A stretch of 60,000 bases of DNA, taken from Cryptomeria japonica. Lineage: Eukaryota; Streptophyta; Pinopsida; Cupressales; Cupressaceae. The notes below the pieces were generated by a model. That model saw only the letters and a program-made list of their open reading frames with translations, was not told the origin of the DNA and ran no database searches. This document shows, piece after piece, positions 1 to 9,982 of this stretch. Numbering within the stretch: the stretch's first letter is position 1; each line of letters opens with the position of its first letter. The stretch spans positions 570,585,095 through 570,645,094 of the forward strand of contig NC_081405.1 of the NCBI RefSeq assembly GCF_030272615.1, read 5' to 3'. Position numbers and translations under genes: made by a program.

Positions 1-1685
1 TCAGTGATCAACTGAGAGATCTGCCTCTGATAAGTCAAAATCTGTGCCTGCAGCTGCTGCACAGTGATCTGAAGAGTCCGGATCTAGGCGTCCTCTACAT
101 GTCCCAACACTCGAACCCGTAGTGGTACCTGTGCTGGCGCCACTCCCCCCACTCGGCCTGTCCTGGGTACGGGAGGTGGAAGTATATCTATCCTCCTCCT
201 CTGCACTGGTCTCCCCACCTCCTCCTCTCCTCCTCCTACTGCCGCTAATACCTCTGTAACTCTCCCCTCTCTACCAGCTCCAATGGCCAATCTTCCCCTC
301 TCTCTCTCAATCCGGCCCAGCCGTACTGCCCTCTGCACACCTCTCCCTCTCCTCCTCCCTCTATCTCCCCCATCTCCCCCATCACCTCCATCATCCCCCT
401 CATCTCCCCCGTCTCCCTCCTCTCCATCCGAATCAAAAGCCGGTCTCATCTCCTCTGGATCTGAGATCCTCGCAACCGCCCGAGCAACAAATAAACGAGT
501 GAACTCGTCAGTCATACCGGCATCCTGTATCTCTGGGGCATAGTCCCAGATCTGCCCAGCCAAACCAGTAAACTCCTCAATCGCAATGACACTGTCAATA
601 GTCGGCCGCCAATCGGCCACATCCTGCTGCCGTCGTGCATATCGGCACGTCCCCTGGGGAATCCCCTGCTGTCTCCCGAACTGCCTCAAAACTCGGGTAA
701 CCAGAAATCGCTCAATGACGAATGGAGTCCTCCCGATCAGATACCTCATCATGAACACAAAAGGCATCTCCATACCATCCTCGGCCCATACCTCGCAGCC
801 TGTATACGGTCTCTAGGTGACCGTATCTATGTCATCAAAAACCCTCCTCCAGTGCTCTAGTTTGCCCAGCTTACGCTGGACAACTAGGCCTCTATAACCG
901 TATGCATAAGCTGCCCCCACGGGCCTATCCCTGTCTGCCAGTGGCCTCGCTGCTGGAATGTGCTCCCAGCACCATACCTGTAAGAGTGTCACCCCTGCTA
1001 ATAAACTGCTATAACCGAGGTATACTACCTCGTGCAGGCTCCTGTAAAGGTGGGCCAACATCGCTAACCCCCATGCAAATCTCCGCCCCTGTGTGACCAT
1101 CTGCTCTAGCACTAGCCCCCATCCCACTGAAAATCCCTTTGACCTGCGATCAGGACAAAGGAATCCTCCAATAAATCCTGCCAATATAGATGGCAGTGGC
1201 GCATAATCAAGATCCAGGAACTCCTGCCACGGGATCTCATACCTGCAGACACTCTCATCATGAAAAATCCGGCGCAGTGCCTCTGTGCCGCCCTCCTCTG
1301 TCTGCTCATAGGGCAATATAGCTCCTACCACAGGAATACGCAGGATACGATAGCAGTCCTCTGGTGTCACGGTCATCTCCCCAGTAGCAAAATGGAAGGT
1401 GTTCGTTTCACTATGCCACCTCTCTGCCAGTGCTGTCAAGAGTCCCCGGTTCACAGTGAACCGAGGCATATCTAAAAGTGAGGTCAATCCACACCTCTCA
1501 ATAATGTACAGGTCTGCCTGTGACAGACGTGGTATCAGTGTCCATGGTCTCGGGAATCTCTCCCTCGACTGCACGATCCCCAATCGCTCCTGTCAACAAA
1601 CAAAACATATCCAATATCAGATTCCACATCAACAAAAAGATATCAAAATACAACTTACATCAACAACATGCAACAATTTGCTCAT
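1..1685 (-). pseudogene. Antisense plant mobile domain (PMD) gene, copy A, 3' end off window
   Basis: Same gene as 16,862-18,925. Exon 1 is 1,659-1,685 (nine codons from ATG), the predicted intron is 1,590-1,658, and exon 2 runs from 1,589 past the left edge. The frame has two stops where copy B is open: TAG at 813-815 (a Trp codon in copy B) and TAG at 84-86 (a Gln codon in copy B). At both places where copy B is stopped, copy A is open. Both copy A stops are C-to-T changes in a CAG/CTG context. The PMD core (ThrPheHis...GlyGluMet...ThrPro-Glu-Asp) lies around 1,340-1,420. The coiled-coil part is cut by the window start. Confidence 0.8.
1590..1658 (-). other. Predicted intron of PMD gene copy A
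   Basis: Read on the minus strand, the segment begins GTAAGT and ends TTTGTTGACAG. It is 69 nt long and T-rich, a typical short plant intron. It lies between a nine-codon ATG-started exon and the long open frame, which has no ATG of its own at its upstream end. Phase is 0. It is identical in copy B (18,830-18,898). Confidence 0.65.
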
Positions 1686-1720
1686 CTACATCAAGTTCAA
1701 ACTCTTATCATTTCATGTCA

Positions 1721-1884
1721 ACTTGTAAAACAACTCAAGTTCTCAAAAACCATATCAAAACTTGTAAAACAACTCAAGTACCACAATCACAAACTTGTAA
1801 AACAACTCAAGTTTCCCACCCATATCAAAACTTGTAAAACAACTCAAGTTTCCAACCCATATCGGCTTGTAAAACAACTCAGGC
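1721..1884. repeat. Five hairpin-forming repeats, copy A
   Basis: Five copies of a 20-bp core, ACTTGtaaaacaactCAAGT, start at 1,721, 1,760, 1,793, 1,830 and 1,865 (the last degenerate). Spacers are 13-19 bp, often ending catatcaaa. The ends of each core are complementary, so each could form a small hairpin. They lie just upstream of the predicted start codon of the antisense PMD gene, in its presumed 5' leader. Confidence 0.85.
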
Positions 1885-2091
1885 TTTCATACACATTTGA
1901 ACTTAAAACAGATAACACAAATAAATCATATTCTGATCACCACAAATAGCTTGATATCTATACATAACTTGGAAACATTCACATCAAAACAAGTTATACA
2001 AATGCTCATATTGGATACATGCATCAAAAACACGACAGACATGCAAAAACACCACATTTTAAATCGACCACAACAAAAATTTTTCCTGGAT

Positions 2092-2664
2092 GCGCTAAAA
2101 CAGACATGAAATGTGCTAAAAAAGACCCACGCGCTAGGCTGCTTGTCCTACGCGCTAATCTATTTTCCTTATGCGCTAGATTCCATCTATGCGCTACTGT
2201 TTTCCTTCCATGTGCTATCTTATTTCTCCTATGCGCTAGACTCTGTCTACGCGCTACTGTTTTCCTTCCATGCGCTACCTAAACTAATCTATGCGCTAGA
2301 CTCTGTCTACGCGCTAATATATCCTCCCTACGCGCTCCCCTTTTCATCCTATGCGCTAGAAACAACATAAGCGCTAATCTAGTCTTCCTAAGCGCTACCT
2401 TTTAAGCTCTATGCGCTAGGTTATGATCACGCGCTAAACCTCCGGCTTCATGCGAACTTCTATGCGTCCTATGCGCTAGGTCAAAACGATGAGCTACCCT
2501 GTTTCCCCTACACGCTAACATTGCCTTCACATGCGCTATTTTCCTTATACGCGCTAACCTAAAACTCCTATGCGCTACCAAATATTTTCGGACGCGACCC
2601 CTAATTTGACCCCGATGCGCTAGATCACATTGCGTATGCGCTACTGTTTACTTCAGACGTGCTA
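2092..2664 (-). repeat. Phased TAGCGC box array upstream of PMD gene, copy A
   Basis: GCGCTA on the plus strand (TAGCGC on the minus strand) starts at 2092, 2113, 2131, 2152, 2173, 2191, 2212, 2233, 2251, 2272, 2293, 2311, 2332, 2353, 2371, 2392, 2413, 2431, then with more decay to 2659. Steps repeat as 21, 18, 21, giving an exact 60-bp period over about nine periods. Boxes are far better kept than the AT-rich spacers. Several variants (GTGCTA, ACGCTA) are single C/T or G/A changes. Frame-open translations here (repeated Tyr-Ala-Leu) follow from the spacing and are not taken as genes. Confidence 0.9.
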
Positions 2665-2900
2665 AACCAAAAAGCCCGAACTTAAAAATTCAAAAAACAC
2701 TTAAAATCGACAAAATCAAAAATCAAAAAAGGGTCAAAAGGGTTGACTTACTGGTCGTCCACGCGCTGCAGGTCTCCGATATCTCCGAATGCGCTCGAAA
2801 CGGTGTCTGTGGTAAGGAATAGGCATTTTCTCTCCAGAGCAAATTCTCTTTTCTTCAAAGTCAACAAGCACAAATGAATCTAAAATAACCCCTTTTCCCC

Positions 2901-2907
2901 TTTTATA
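2901..2907 (-). promoter_or_regulatory. Putative TATA box of antisense PMD transcript, copy A
   Basis: The minus strand reads CCTATAAAAGGGG. A start about 30 nt further (near 2,872) would give an antisense transcript whose leader includes the box array and hairpin repeats before the PMD start codon at 1,685. The same sequence is in copy B at 20,141-20,147. No transcript evidence is available. Confidence 0.5.
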
Positions 2908-2988
2908 GGAACAAAATGAAATTAGAGTTACCTAACTGGGCCTGTAATATGGTCGCGGTCTCCTCTATACGAAAACATTTTTAATTTA

Positions 2989-3103
2989 TCGGGAGATGAA
3001 TCAATTTACGCACTTCCTACACGCCTGAAATACTACACATCATACGAACTTCATCAATTTAACTCGAAATTTTTTTTCAAAAACAAATTGATTCATCTCC
3101 CGA
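2989..3103. repeat. 19-bp perfect inverted repeat, copy A
   Basis: The arm at 2,989-3,007 (tcgggagatgaatcaattt) is exactly complementary to 3,085-3,103, with a 77-bp loop. It lies between the antisense TATA box and the polypurine tract. Copy B has the same pair at 20,229-20,247 and 20,325-20,343. Confidence 0.85.
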
Positions 3104-3256
3104 GGGGGCATCACATCAAACATCGAATCTGGGGCATCGCATCGAATCTGGGGCACGACTTGCAAATCAAAGAACGACACACAAAAATTGCATTTGATCA
3201 TAAATCATGATAAAGCATCATTTTCTTTGAAATAACATGTGCACACACGTCACTTC

Positions 3257-3270
3257 AAAGAGGGGCAAAA
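3257..3270 (+). other. Polypurine tract of copy A
   Basis: AAAGAGGGGCAAAA lies directly before the LTR start TGTAGACG, the expected primer for plus-strand DNA synthesis. Its presence here shows that the sequence to the left is internal element sequence and not part of the LTR. Confidence 0.85.
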
Positions 3271-4727
3271 TGTAGACGTATAAAAATGACCATATTCCTA
3301 AATGAATATTTTATGTTCATTTCTCTATTTAATTAAATCCAATTTAATTAAATTATTCACATTCTTCTATTTAATTAAGTAAATCACTTAATTAAATTCA
3401 CTATACCCATTTAATGAATAAATCATTTTATTCAATTAAATCCCCCTAGCCACTTTTAATTAAATTCAAATTTAATTAAATAGTTATCCTAAATTGAATA
3501 AATCAAATTTATTTAATTCCAACCAAATTGAATGAAAATCAAATAATTCAATTAAATCCTATTATCCTCCCCATCCACTTGCAAAATCCCAAACCCCTTC
3601 TTAACCCCTTCTAGAATATTCTAACCAATTCTAATTAACCTAAACCCCCTCTAAACTTTGTCACATCCCTAAGCAAAGGGAGGTCACTTCTCAAATAGCC
3701 CAAAGTCTTGGATAACCATTGAAGGTTTTCAACCTTCAACCACCAAAAACCCTAAAGTCTTTGAAAACCATTGAAGGCTTCCAACCTTCAACCACTTAAT
3801 CCCCAAAGTCTCTAATAACCATTAATGGTTGTTTCAAACCCTCCCACATGGTTAAAACATTTGTTTTGACTCAACCTCTATCCAACCCAAGGGTCTCATC
3901 AGGTCATTAATGCTTTGACCATGATTATCTCTTAATCATTTGCACAAAGGTTTATCTTTGGATTAGATCTTAATTCATTGGGTAAACCTAACTTAGACTT
4001 GACCCTTAGCCTTTAGATAACCATGAGGTCTCCTCAGGCCTTTAATGCCTCCAACCTCTTCTTTCAACCCAATCTGGTGTGGACATTTGTCATCATTTCA
4101 TTGGTGCCAATTGTGCACATGGATCCCCAACTTTCAAACCTAGCCCTTGATTAAACCTTTCAATCTTGACCATCCATTGCCCTGTTTATGCTATAAATAG
4201 AGCTCTCATTCCTCCATTCTCAACAATCATCTTTCAAATTTGAAGCATCACACTTATGTTCAAATTCTTTCAAGCTTTCTCATTTTATATATGCTCCTTA
4301 TTTAGCCTCTTTTAGATCATAAATTAGACTAATATGCATGCTTAGATTACTTATTTACCATTTTAGCTCAATCATAGACTAAATATAGTATGCTAGGATA
4401 ATCTTCATACTAACCTCGTCATCTTATCATTTAATTTATTGCATTTCTAGCATCTCATCTAGCTTATAACACATCTCATATTAAAAACAGTTAAAATCTC
4501 TCTCGTTCTCATATTTGCCATCCCTAAACCATTTTACTCAATAATCTGAGAGAAAAACATTGGTTTGAGGGACATTGTGAGATAGAGAACCATGGGACCC
4601 TCCTTGGGAAGCTGAGTAATGCATCGTTACTCCATAGCTTGCACCAAGAAGTCTTGTGTGTGTGTGGATTGGTATTTTATGTATTTTTCACATTTTAAAT
4701 TCTAACAACCCACTTTTCCCACATACA
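3271..4727 (+). repeat. Shared LTR (3' LTR of copy A, 5' LTR of copy B), 1,457 bp
   Basis: It starts TGTAGACG and ends CACATACA, so TGTA/TACA form the short terminal inverted repeat. A polypurine tract lies just to the left and a primer-binding site four bases to the right. The first 300 bp are rich in TTAATTAAAT motifs. A TATA box at 4,192 puts transcription start near 4,225, so U3 is about 950 bp. Confidence 0.92.
4192..4199 (+). promoter_or_regulatory. LTR TATA box, sense promoter
   Basis: TATAAATA in the context gctataaatagagctc is the best TATA element in the LTR. Expected start is about 30 nt downstream, near 4,225. The sense transcript would then contain about 500 nt of R/U5, the primer-binding site and the long leader. 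The same box is in the 3' LTR at 21,432-21,439. Confidence 0.7.
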
Positions 4728-4731
4728 TTTC

Positions 4732-4749
4732 TGGTGCCCACCGTGGGGC
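4732..4749 (+). other. tRNA primer-binding site, copy B
   Basis: TGGTGCCCACCGTGGGGC follows the LTR end after four bases. It begins TGG, complementary to a tRNA CCA end, and has the form usual in plant Ty3/gypsy elements. I did not assign the tRNA species. Confidence 0.8.
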
Positions 4750-4796
4750 TCGCACCCCAATAACCTATCATTTTTTGAATTTAAAGAGTTTTGCAG

Positions 4797-5485
4797 GTAC
4801 GCGGGAAACTAGAATTAGCGCGTCAAAGACTCATTTTAGCACATCCGCCTAACAGTTTAGCGCTTCTAGCCTACTGTTTATCGCGTAGGCTTTCTGTCTT
4901 AGCGTATTAAAACTGTCCCTTAGCACATGATACTATTTAACAAATTTTCCTGTAGGTGTCGACACCGGCGAAACACAGATTAGCGCTTCTACATGATAGA
5001 TTAGCGCAAAGAACCACAGTTTTAGCGCTTCACCTGCATATTCTAGCGCGTATAAGCAGACAGGTAGCGCATGGAAATTCACCACTTTTCGAGAAAAACC
5101 GAAACACAGATCAGCGCGTCTACCTGACAGATTAGCGCATCGGCCCAATATACAAGCGCTTATACAGAATCTTCTAGCGCATCTGAACAGACAGTTAGCA
5201 CATTAAAATTCCAAATTTCCCGAAAAATAGGCCGCTGAAAAACTAGACCATAAATTAGCGCATCAAAGCCACAGAGTAGCGCTTCCGGGAAATAGAATAG
5301 CGCATGCAAACGGGACAGTAGCGCATCCACCGAATATTGTAGCGCGTACAGTTTGTTCTGTAGCGCATCAAAAACAAAACCAACAAAAAAATTGTGTAAC
5401 CGAATAAATAATTTTAGACTTGTGGAAGTCCCCCGAAACAAACTAACCGATTTCTTTTGCAGGATTTTTAACAAATTTCTTGCAG
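4797..5485 (+). other. Putative leader intron enclosing the first box array
   Basis: A donor-like TTGCAG/GTACGC lies at 4,797, 19 bp before the first box. Two strong acceptor-like sites, TTTCTTTTGCAG ending at 5,462 and AAATTTCTTGCAG ending at 5,485, follow the last box. If used, splicing would remove the array from the sense RNA. Splicing is known in related Ogre/Tat elements, but this intron is inferred from sequence alone. Confidence 0.35.
4816..5366 (+). repeat. Sense-leader TAGCGC box array 1, 21-bp phased
   Basis: Boxes start at 4816, 4837, 4858, 4879, 4900, 4921; 4981, 5002, 5023, 5044, 5065; 5112, 5133, 5154, 5175, 5196; 5256, 5277, 5298, 5319, 5340, 5361. Within each block every step is exactly 21 bp. 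Blocks hold 6, 5, 5 and 6 boxes, separated by 60, 47 and 60 bp. The consensus is TAGCGC followed by AT, GT or TT. Six are one-base variants (TAGCAC, TAGCGT, TATCGC, CAGCGC, AAGCGC). Spacers are AT-rich and mostly unrelated. Confidence 0.93.
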
Positions 5486-6555
5486 GAAAAGCGAGGAGAT
5501 TTGTTTTACAAGCAAAACGTTTTTCCTTTCATTGACCTCAAAAATTGAAATTTGCTTTGTTGACGATCTATTTTCCATAGATTAAATAATCATTGCTATA
5601 AAGGGTTACAAAGAACACCATGCTGGTTGGAGCAACATCTCCAAATAGAGGTTAGCAAACCATTGTCTTGAAGGCTAAAAAGAACAACTTATCTGCCGTG
5701 TATCGAAAGTGGAAGGTATATGCTCTCCCCTTAACTGGGTGACCAAAAAGCCAAACCACTCTTATGCTTTCTTTTATTCAAGCAATAAATCCTTTAGCAG
5801 GCCTGCCTTCCCGAGGAGTTGCACTCAACTCTTAAAGCCGTTTATGGCCGGTGTGAAAGGAACGACCTAAGTGGGGAACGGCTTTGACGCCAAGAATTCC
5901 AACCCACTATAATCAAATGTGGAAAGTGACGAAAGTCCTTTTCAACGGTTGCGCGCAACGATTAGCCTTCCCCCAGTATCCTTGAGATACGTAAAGCCTT
6001 TGTTCTAAAGGTTGGGAAGCCTCCTGAGGGAGTTTATCACTGACGGCCGAACGGGAAGCCTGATTAAGAACCTTAGCATTAGAAACTTTGAGCTGAGTCA
6101 GTATCCAAACATTTGTAACACCATAGTGCAAGGGTGGGGAAGAATCCGCCCACAAGATTACTCACCATATATCTCCCAAGATAACTACTCAACTGTGAAG
6201 CAATTCACTTTGGGTTAATTTCTGGCAAAAGGCAAAAAAACGGGCGCCCTCTAGGGGGTGACACGGCTATTTGAGCTGACAGAGTATCGAGACTAGTGAG
6301 CTATGATGTTGCTTATGACCCTTGAATAAAGAGTCTTTCTGAAGTGTTTATCTTGTATCCAACCTGTTAAAACATTGGGGATTCGAAAACATCCTCGACA
6401 GAACATACACTTTATGTTAGATTAAGTAAAATGATTATACTTTGTGTGCCGTGTTTACATTTTGTATTTTAGAAAATCATCCATCCTACTTGAAAATTCT
6501 CTCAACAAAAATAAAAAACATCACAAAAGCACCAAGAGGAAAAATCAAGGCAGTT
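5486..6555 (+). other. Leader segment without recognisable gene
   Basis: About 1.07 kb between the two box arrays. It has a more balanced base composition than its flanks and no convincing reading frame. GAGTTG-cact-CAACTC at 5,816-5,831 is a perfect six-base stem with a four-base loop. A donor-like TTAAGTAAAA is at about 6,423-6,432. It looks like structured untranslated leader, possibly for packaging or translation, but nothing in it is diagnostic. Confidence 0.45.
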
Positions 6556-7172
6556 TAGCGCGTGAGAACAACATATTAGCGCGTCAAACAGTTATTTTAG
6601 CGCATCTGAAAAACAAAATAGCACGTGCAACAAGAACAGTAGCGTTTCAACTGAAAGTAAAATAGAGACCAAATATTTTAGCGCATGCAAAACATATCAT
6701 AGCGCGTGTTAGGAATCTTTTAGCGCAGTAACAGAAATATATAGCGCTTCAAAATCACAGTGTAGCGCGTAAAATTTCAAAAAAAAATTCACAACAAAAG
6801 TCTGTTTTAGCGCGTGTAACAAACAGTTTAGCGTGTAGAATCTCTGTTTTAGCGCATTAACCAAACCAGTTAGCGCGTGAAGGTCACAGTGTAGTGCATC
6901 ATTTTCCAAAAACTTCACAGCAAATTTCAGAAAAAAGTCTGTTTTAGCGCGTGTAACGAGCAGCTTAGCGCGTGGAATCTTTGTTTTAGCGCATTAACCA
7001 AACTAGTCGGCGCGTGGAAAATACAGTTTAGCGCGTGCATATTTCACAGTCAACCACACAAAATTTTCCAAAATCAATTGTTTAGCGCGTAACCAGGGGC
7101 AGAGTAGCGCGTAGATACATAGTTTTAGCGCATTGAGAAAATTTACTAGCGCATTGAACACCTGTTTTAGCA
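6556..7172 (+). repeat. Sense-leader TAGCGC box array 2, 21-bp phased
   Basis: Boxes start at 6556, 6577, 6598, 6619, 6640; 6679, 6700, 6721, 6742, 6763; 6808, 6829, 6850, 6871, 6892; 6945, 6966, 6987, 7008, 7029; 7083, 7104, 7125, 7146, 7167. That is five blocks of exactly five boxes, every internal step 21 bp. Gaps between blocks are 39, 45, 53 and 54 bp. Blocks 3 and 4 also share spacer sequence (aaaagtctgttttagcgcg and what follows), so the blocks arose by duplication as higher-order units. Confidence 0.93.
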
Positions 7173-7646
7173 TGTGAGAAAAAGGAGAAAAACAGAGAGT
7201 TGGAAAAACCAAAATTTTTGAAAATCTCAAAAATATTTCAAACACAGTTTTTCATCAACACACGTCTTTCATCAAACCAGAGTGACAAAAACAAGCCATA
7301 AAACTATTTTTCAAGTCAAATTTGCGTCAAACAAGGTTGTCCAAATCTGAAAATGAATCAAGCATTAGAGGACGTCTTTTCTATCATAATCCGGAAACTT
7401 GTCATCATCAGTGTCAATTCAATCCTTTAAATATCTTACGGATCTTATCTCCAAAACACTTGTCTAGAAATTTTACAAATTGTCAAATCCAGTTTCCAGA
7501 TCGGGAAACTCTTATCCATATCATTTGACATACTTTATCGTGAAGGAATAGCTAAACCTTCATTCTGATAAAGTAAAATTTGAAATTTTTGAAACAAGAA
7601 TCAACTGAATCCAAATCAATCAAAGGAAATCATTGATCACTCATGC
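7173..7646 (+). other. A-rich leader tail before ORF1
   Basis: About 470 bp of A-rich, C-poor sequence between the last box and the small ORF. No box, repeat or gene is evident. It is probably the last untranslated stretch before translation begins. Confidence 0.4.
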
Positions 7647-8033
7647 ATGACTAATCCCCTCATTCTGAGAAAGAAGAACCTCTATCGCAACATCACGTTA
7701 AAGAAACAGCAACCAAGCTTTTCCAAATTCATCAAGAGAAATAAATTTTTATACATCAATCGTCAACTCTTCAAATCTCATCGGGTTTTTCTTCATCACG
7801 TCAAACGTTATATCCAAAACAAATCCAGCGAATTTGACAAAGAACCCCTGAAAACAATAGCATACTGTCAAAAGTTTGCTTTTAATCAAAAGATAAACCA
7901 CGGAGGAAAAATCAATCCAGCATTCCTGCCCGACGAGTGCATCACATATAACAAACCTAGACCAGAACCACCAACGCCAGAGCAAAACATCAACGAGGAC
8001 TTTGTTCCTTTCATCACTGAAAGTTTCTATTGA
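7647..8033 (+). CDS. ORF1-like 128-residue frame upstream of gag
   Basis: ATG-started frame of 128 codons ending in TGA one base before the gag ATG (TGAAATG). The N-terminal two thirds is strongly basic (ThrLeuLysLys, LysArgAsnLys, HisHisValLysArg). The C-terminal third is acidic and proline-rich (ArgProGluProProThrPro). I recognise no domain. Related Ogre elements carry an extra ORF of unknown function before gag, and the position fits that, but I see no direct homology. The stop-start arrangement could allow reinitiation on gag. It is intact, unlike gag-pol next to it, though at this length it could be open by chance. Confidence 0.45.
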   Translation: MTNPLILRKKNLYRNITLKKQQPSFSKFIKRNKFLYINRQLFKSHRVFLHHVKRYIQNKSSEFDKEPLKTIAYCQKFAFNQKINHGGKINPAFLPDECITYNKPRPEPPTPEQNINEDFVPFITESFY

Positions 8034-8034
8034 A

Positions 8035-9982
8035 ATGTCTGTCACTCACTCTCAACGAAACAAACAAAGCGAGGCACCCGTGGAATCAAGTATGAATCGC
8101 AGGTTATCAAATCCTTTTGAAGTTCCATCTTCAGAAGATCCTGTAAATTACTGACGCAATTCTTCAGGAATGCCAAGAAAATCCTTCATTCCAAAAACTC
8201 ATTGAAAAACTCATGGAAAATGACAAAGAAAAATATCTGCTTATGCTTACAAGCAAAGGTGTCAAACTTCCTGAAGATTTCGACGCAAATGTCTTTCAAA
8301 CAGGATCTCAACAATACACATATCAAGAACAACAAAGGGAAGAAGAGACTCGCATACCTGAACAACGTATTCCAGAACAACATATACCAGAAATGTGAGT
8401 ACCTATGTTCGAAACCCCCGAACAACACATACCATTTGCTACACCTTTTCAAATGAGAACAAATCCAAGGGAAGAACTCTTCCCTCGGCAAGATAATACG
8501 TCTTTGGTTGCTCTTACTCAACAGATGCAAATGTTGCAAAGACAAATGCATGATATGCAACAAGGGATAACAGTGCGGTATTCTATAAACGAAATCTGTC
8601 CTTATCCATTTGACAGAAGCTTAAACATGATACCTTTTCCTCCAAACTCAGACATTCCCAAATTTGATAAATATGATGGGAAAGGTGATCCTCGAGATCA
8701 TGTTCGAGAATTTTGTACTATGAGTCTTGAATTTGCTCATAATGACACGTATTTGATGAGGTTATTCCCAAGAAGCCTGGGAGGACAAACAATGGAATGG
8801 TTATCCAAGATTACACCACCTGTTAGATCATTTGACGAATTAGTCAACAAGTTCATCACCCATTATTCTTACAACATCCAACATGCCATAACCATGTTAG
8901 ATATCTGCAACACCAAACAAAAGAACAATGAAACATTCATGTTATTCCTTCAACGTTGGCGACGCATGGTATCAAGATATCCTCACGATATTCCTAAAAA
9001 AGAGAAAATGGAAATCTTCATTGATAACTTGAATGGGGAAATGAGTTACAGACTCAAACTTCAATGCATCCCATCTTTTGACAAGTTAATTGAAAATGGC
9101 ATCCAAGTAGAGGAAGCTTGTGTCAAAAAGGGAACACTCAAATTCTACAAAGAAGGAACGAACTCATCAAACTACAATAACCAAAACAATACCAATCTAG
9201 ACAAAACTTGATTTTGGACTCGAAACAAAAACGACGACAACAATGAATCCTATGATCCTAAATCTAAACAGCCAGTGCTTGCTTTATCAGGAAATGCTCA
9301 GAATATGAAAAATCCTAAAAATGCTACTCCCAATACACCAAACAATACTCAAGGACAACTCAACACCAACAATGCCAACGATAATCAAAACAAAAATCTG
9401 AATCCAGGGCCTAACAACAATTCACGCAACAACACCAACAATTTCCATAAGCGTATTTTCACACCATTGGGCCAATCATTAGAGTCCGCATTCAGAGAGC
9501 TGTTAGCAAACAAGGTTCTTTCTTTACCTCCAATCAATAATTACGAACCCCCGATCAAACCACCTTGGTGGAATGATTCCCATTATTGTGATTTTCATCG
9601 AAACAAAGGTCATAGAACAAACGAGTGCATGAGATTGAAACACATAATCCAAGACATGATTGATCGAGGTGACTTAACAGTGGATGGTCTCAAAACAAAT
9701 AATGATCACGAAGCCTTCAAAGATCCTTTACCAAATTATAACAAAGATGGAGCATCAACTTCAAATGATACACGCGGAGCTCGTATTAATCACATCTACA
9801 ACAACACAATCAATCACATATCAGCTGAAGACCATCAAGTCAATGTTATAACCATTCGAGATAAACGTGATCATGAATCTGTCAATGTAACAACCCGGAC
9901 CCAGAAATATGTCTTAAAGGGGCATACTGCACCTCCAACCACCACACCAAAGATCCAATATGACTTAGTTACTCAACTGTGA
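8035..9982 (+). pseudogene. gag: gag (capsid and zinc knuckle), broken
   Basis: Starts at ATG 8,035. About 39 codons in, near 8,150, one frameshift is needed; from 8,153 the frame is the same as the rest of gag-pol. Stops interrupt at 8,396, 9,209 and 9,980, all TGA. The retrotransposon gag capsid domain lies around 8,640-9,150 (Arg-Asp-His, MetGluTrpLeu, PheThr-like motifs). A CX2HX4HX4C knuckle (CysAspPheHis...HisArgThrAsnGluCys), usual in Tat elements, is at about 9,587-9,640. A Gln/Glu-Ile-Pro-Glu repeat stretch precedes the capsid, and Asn-rich linkers flank it. The product would package element RNA in cytoplasmic particles. Confidence 0.88.

Larger units (their letters stand above)
1..3270 (+). 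mobile_element. 3' internal region of an adjoining retrotransposon copy A (cut by window edge)
   Basis: This segment is nearly identical to 17,241-20,510 at a constant offset of 17,240. It carries the same antisense PMD gene, hairpin repeats, box array, inverted repeat and polypurine tract, and it joins the LTR at 3,271 directly. It is therefore internal sequence of a second copy lying upstream and sharing the LTR with copy B. I counted roughly 57 substitutions by eye over 3.27 kb, mostly C/T and A/G exchanges. The rest of copy A lies outside the window. Confidence 0.88.

Noticed and set aside
283-543. Plus-strand Pro/Ser-rich ORF (also at 17,523-17,783)
   Set aside because: It is the complement of the Asp/Gly-rich linker of the antisense PMD gene.
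2113-2370. Repeat peptide with Tyr-Ala-Leu every six or seven residues (also minus-strand frames in 4,933-5,474 and 6,709-7,245)
   Set aside because: The frames are open because box spacing is a multiple of three. They lie on the strand opposite the expected transcripts, and two block gaps (47 and 53 bp) break the frame. A DNA- or RNA-level role fits better.
1-4727. PMD gene lying inside a 4.7-kb or longer LTR
   Set aside because: The repeated segment does contain the gene, but a polypurine tract and a TGTA start at 3,271 set the LTR at 1,457 bp. The rest is internal sequence of an adjoining copy.
4816-5366. 21-nt spacing as a phased siRNA locus
   Set aside because: The spacing equals the DCL4 register, but phased siRNAs do not need repeated motifs at that interval and no miRNA trigger site was recognised.
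4816-7172. CRISPR-like array
   Set aside because: The repeated core is only 6-8 bp with about 13-bp spacers, in a plant retrotransposon leader; no cas genes.
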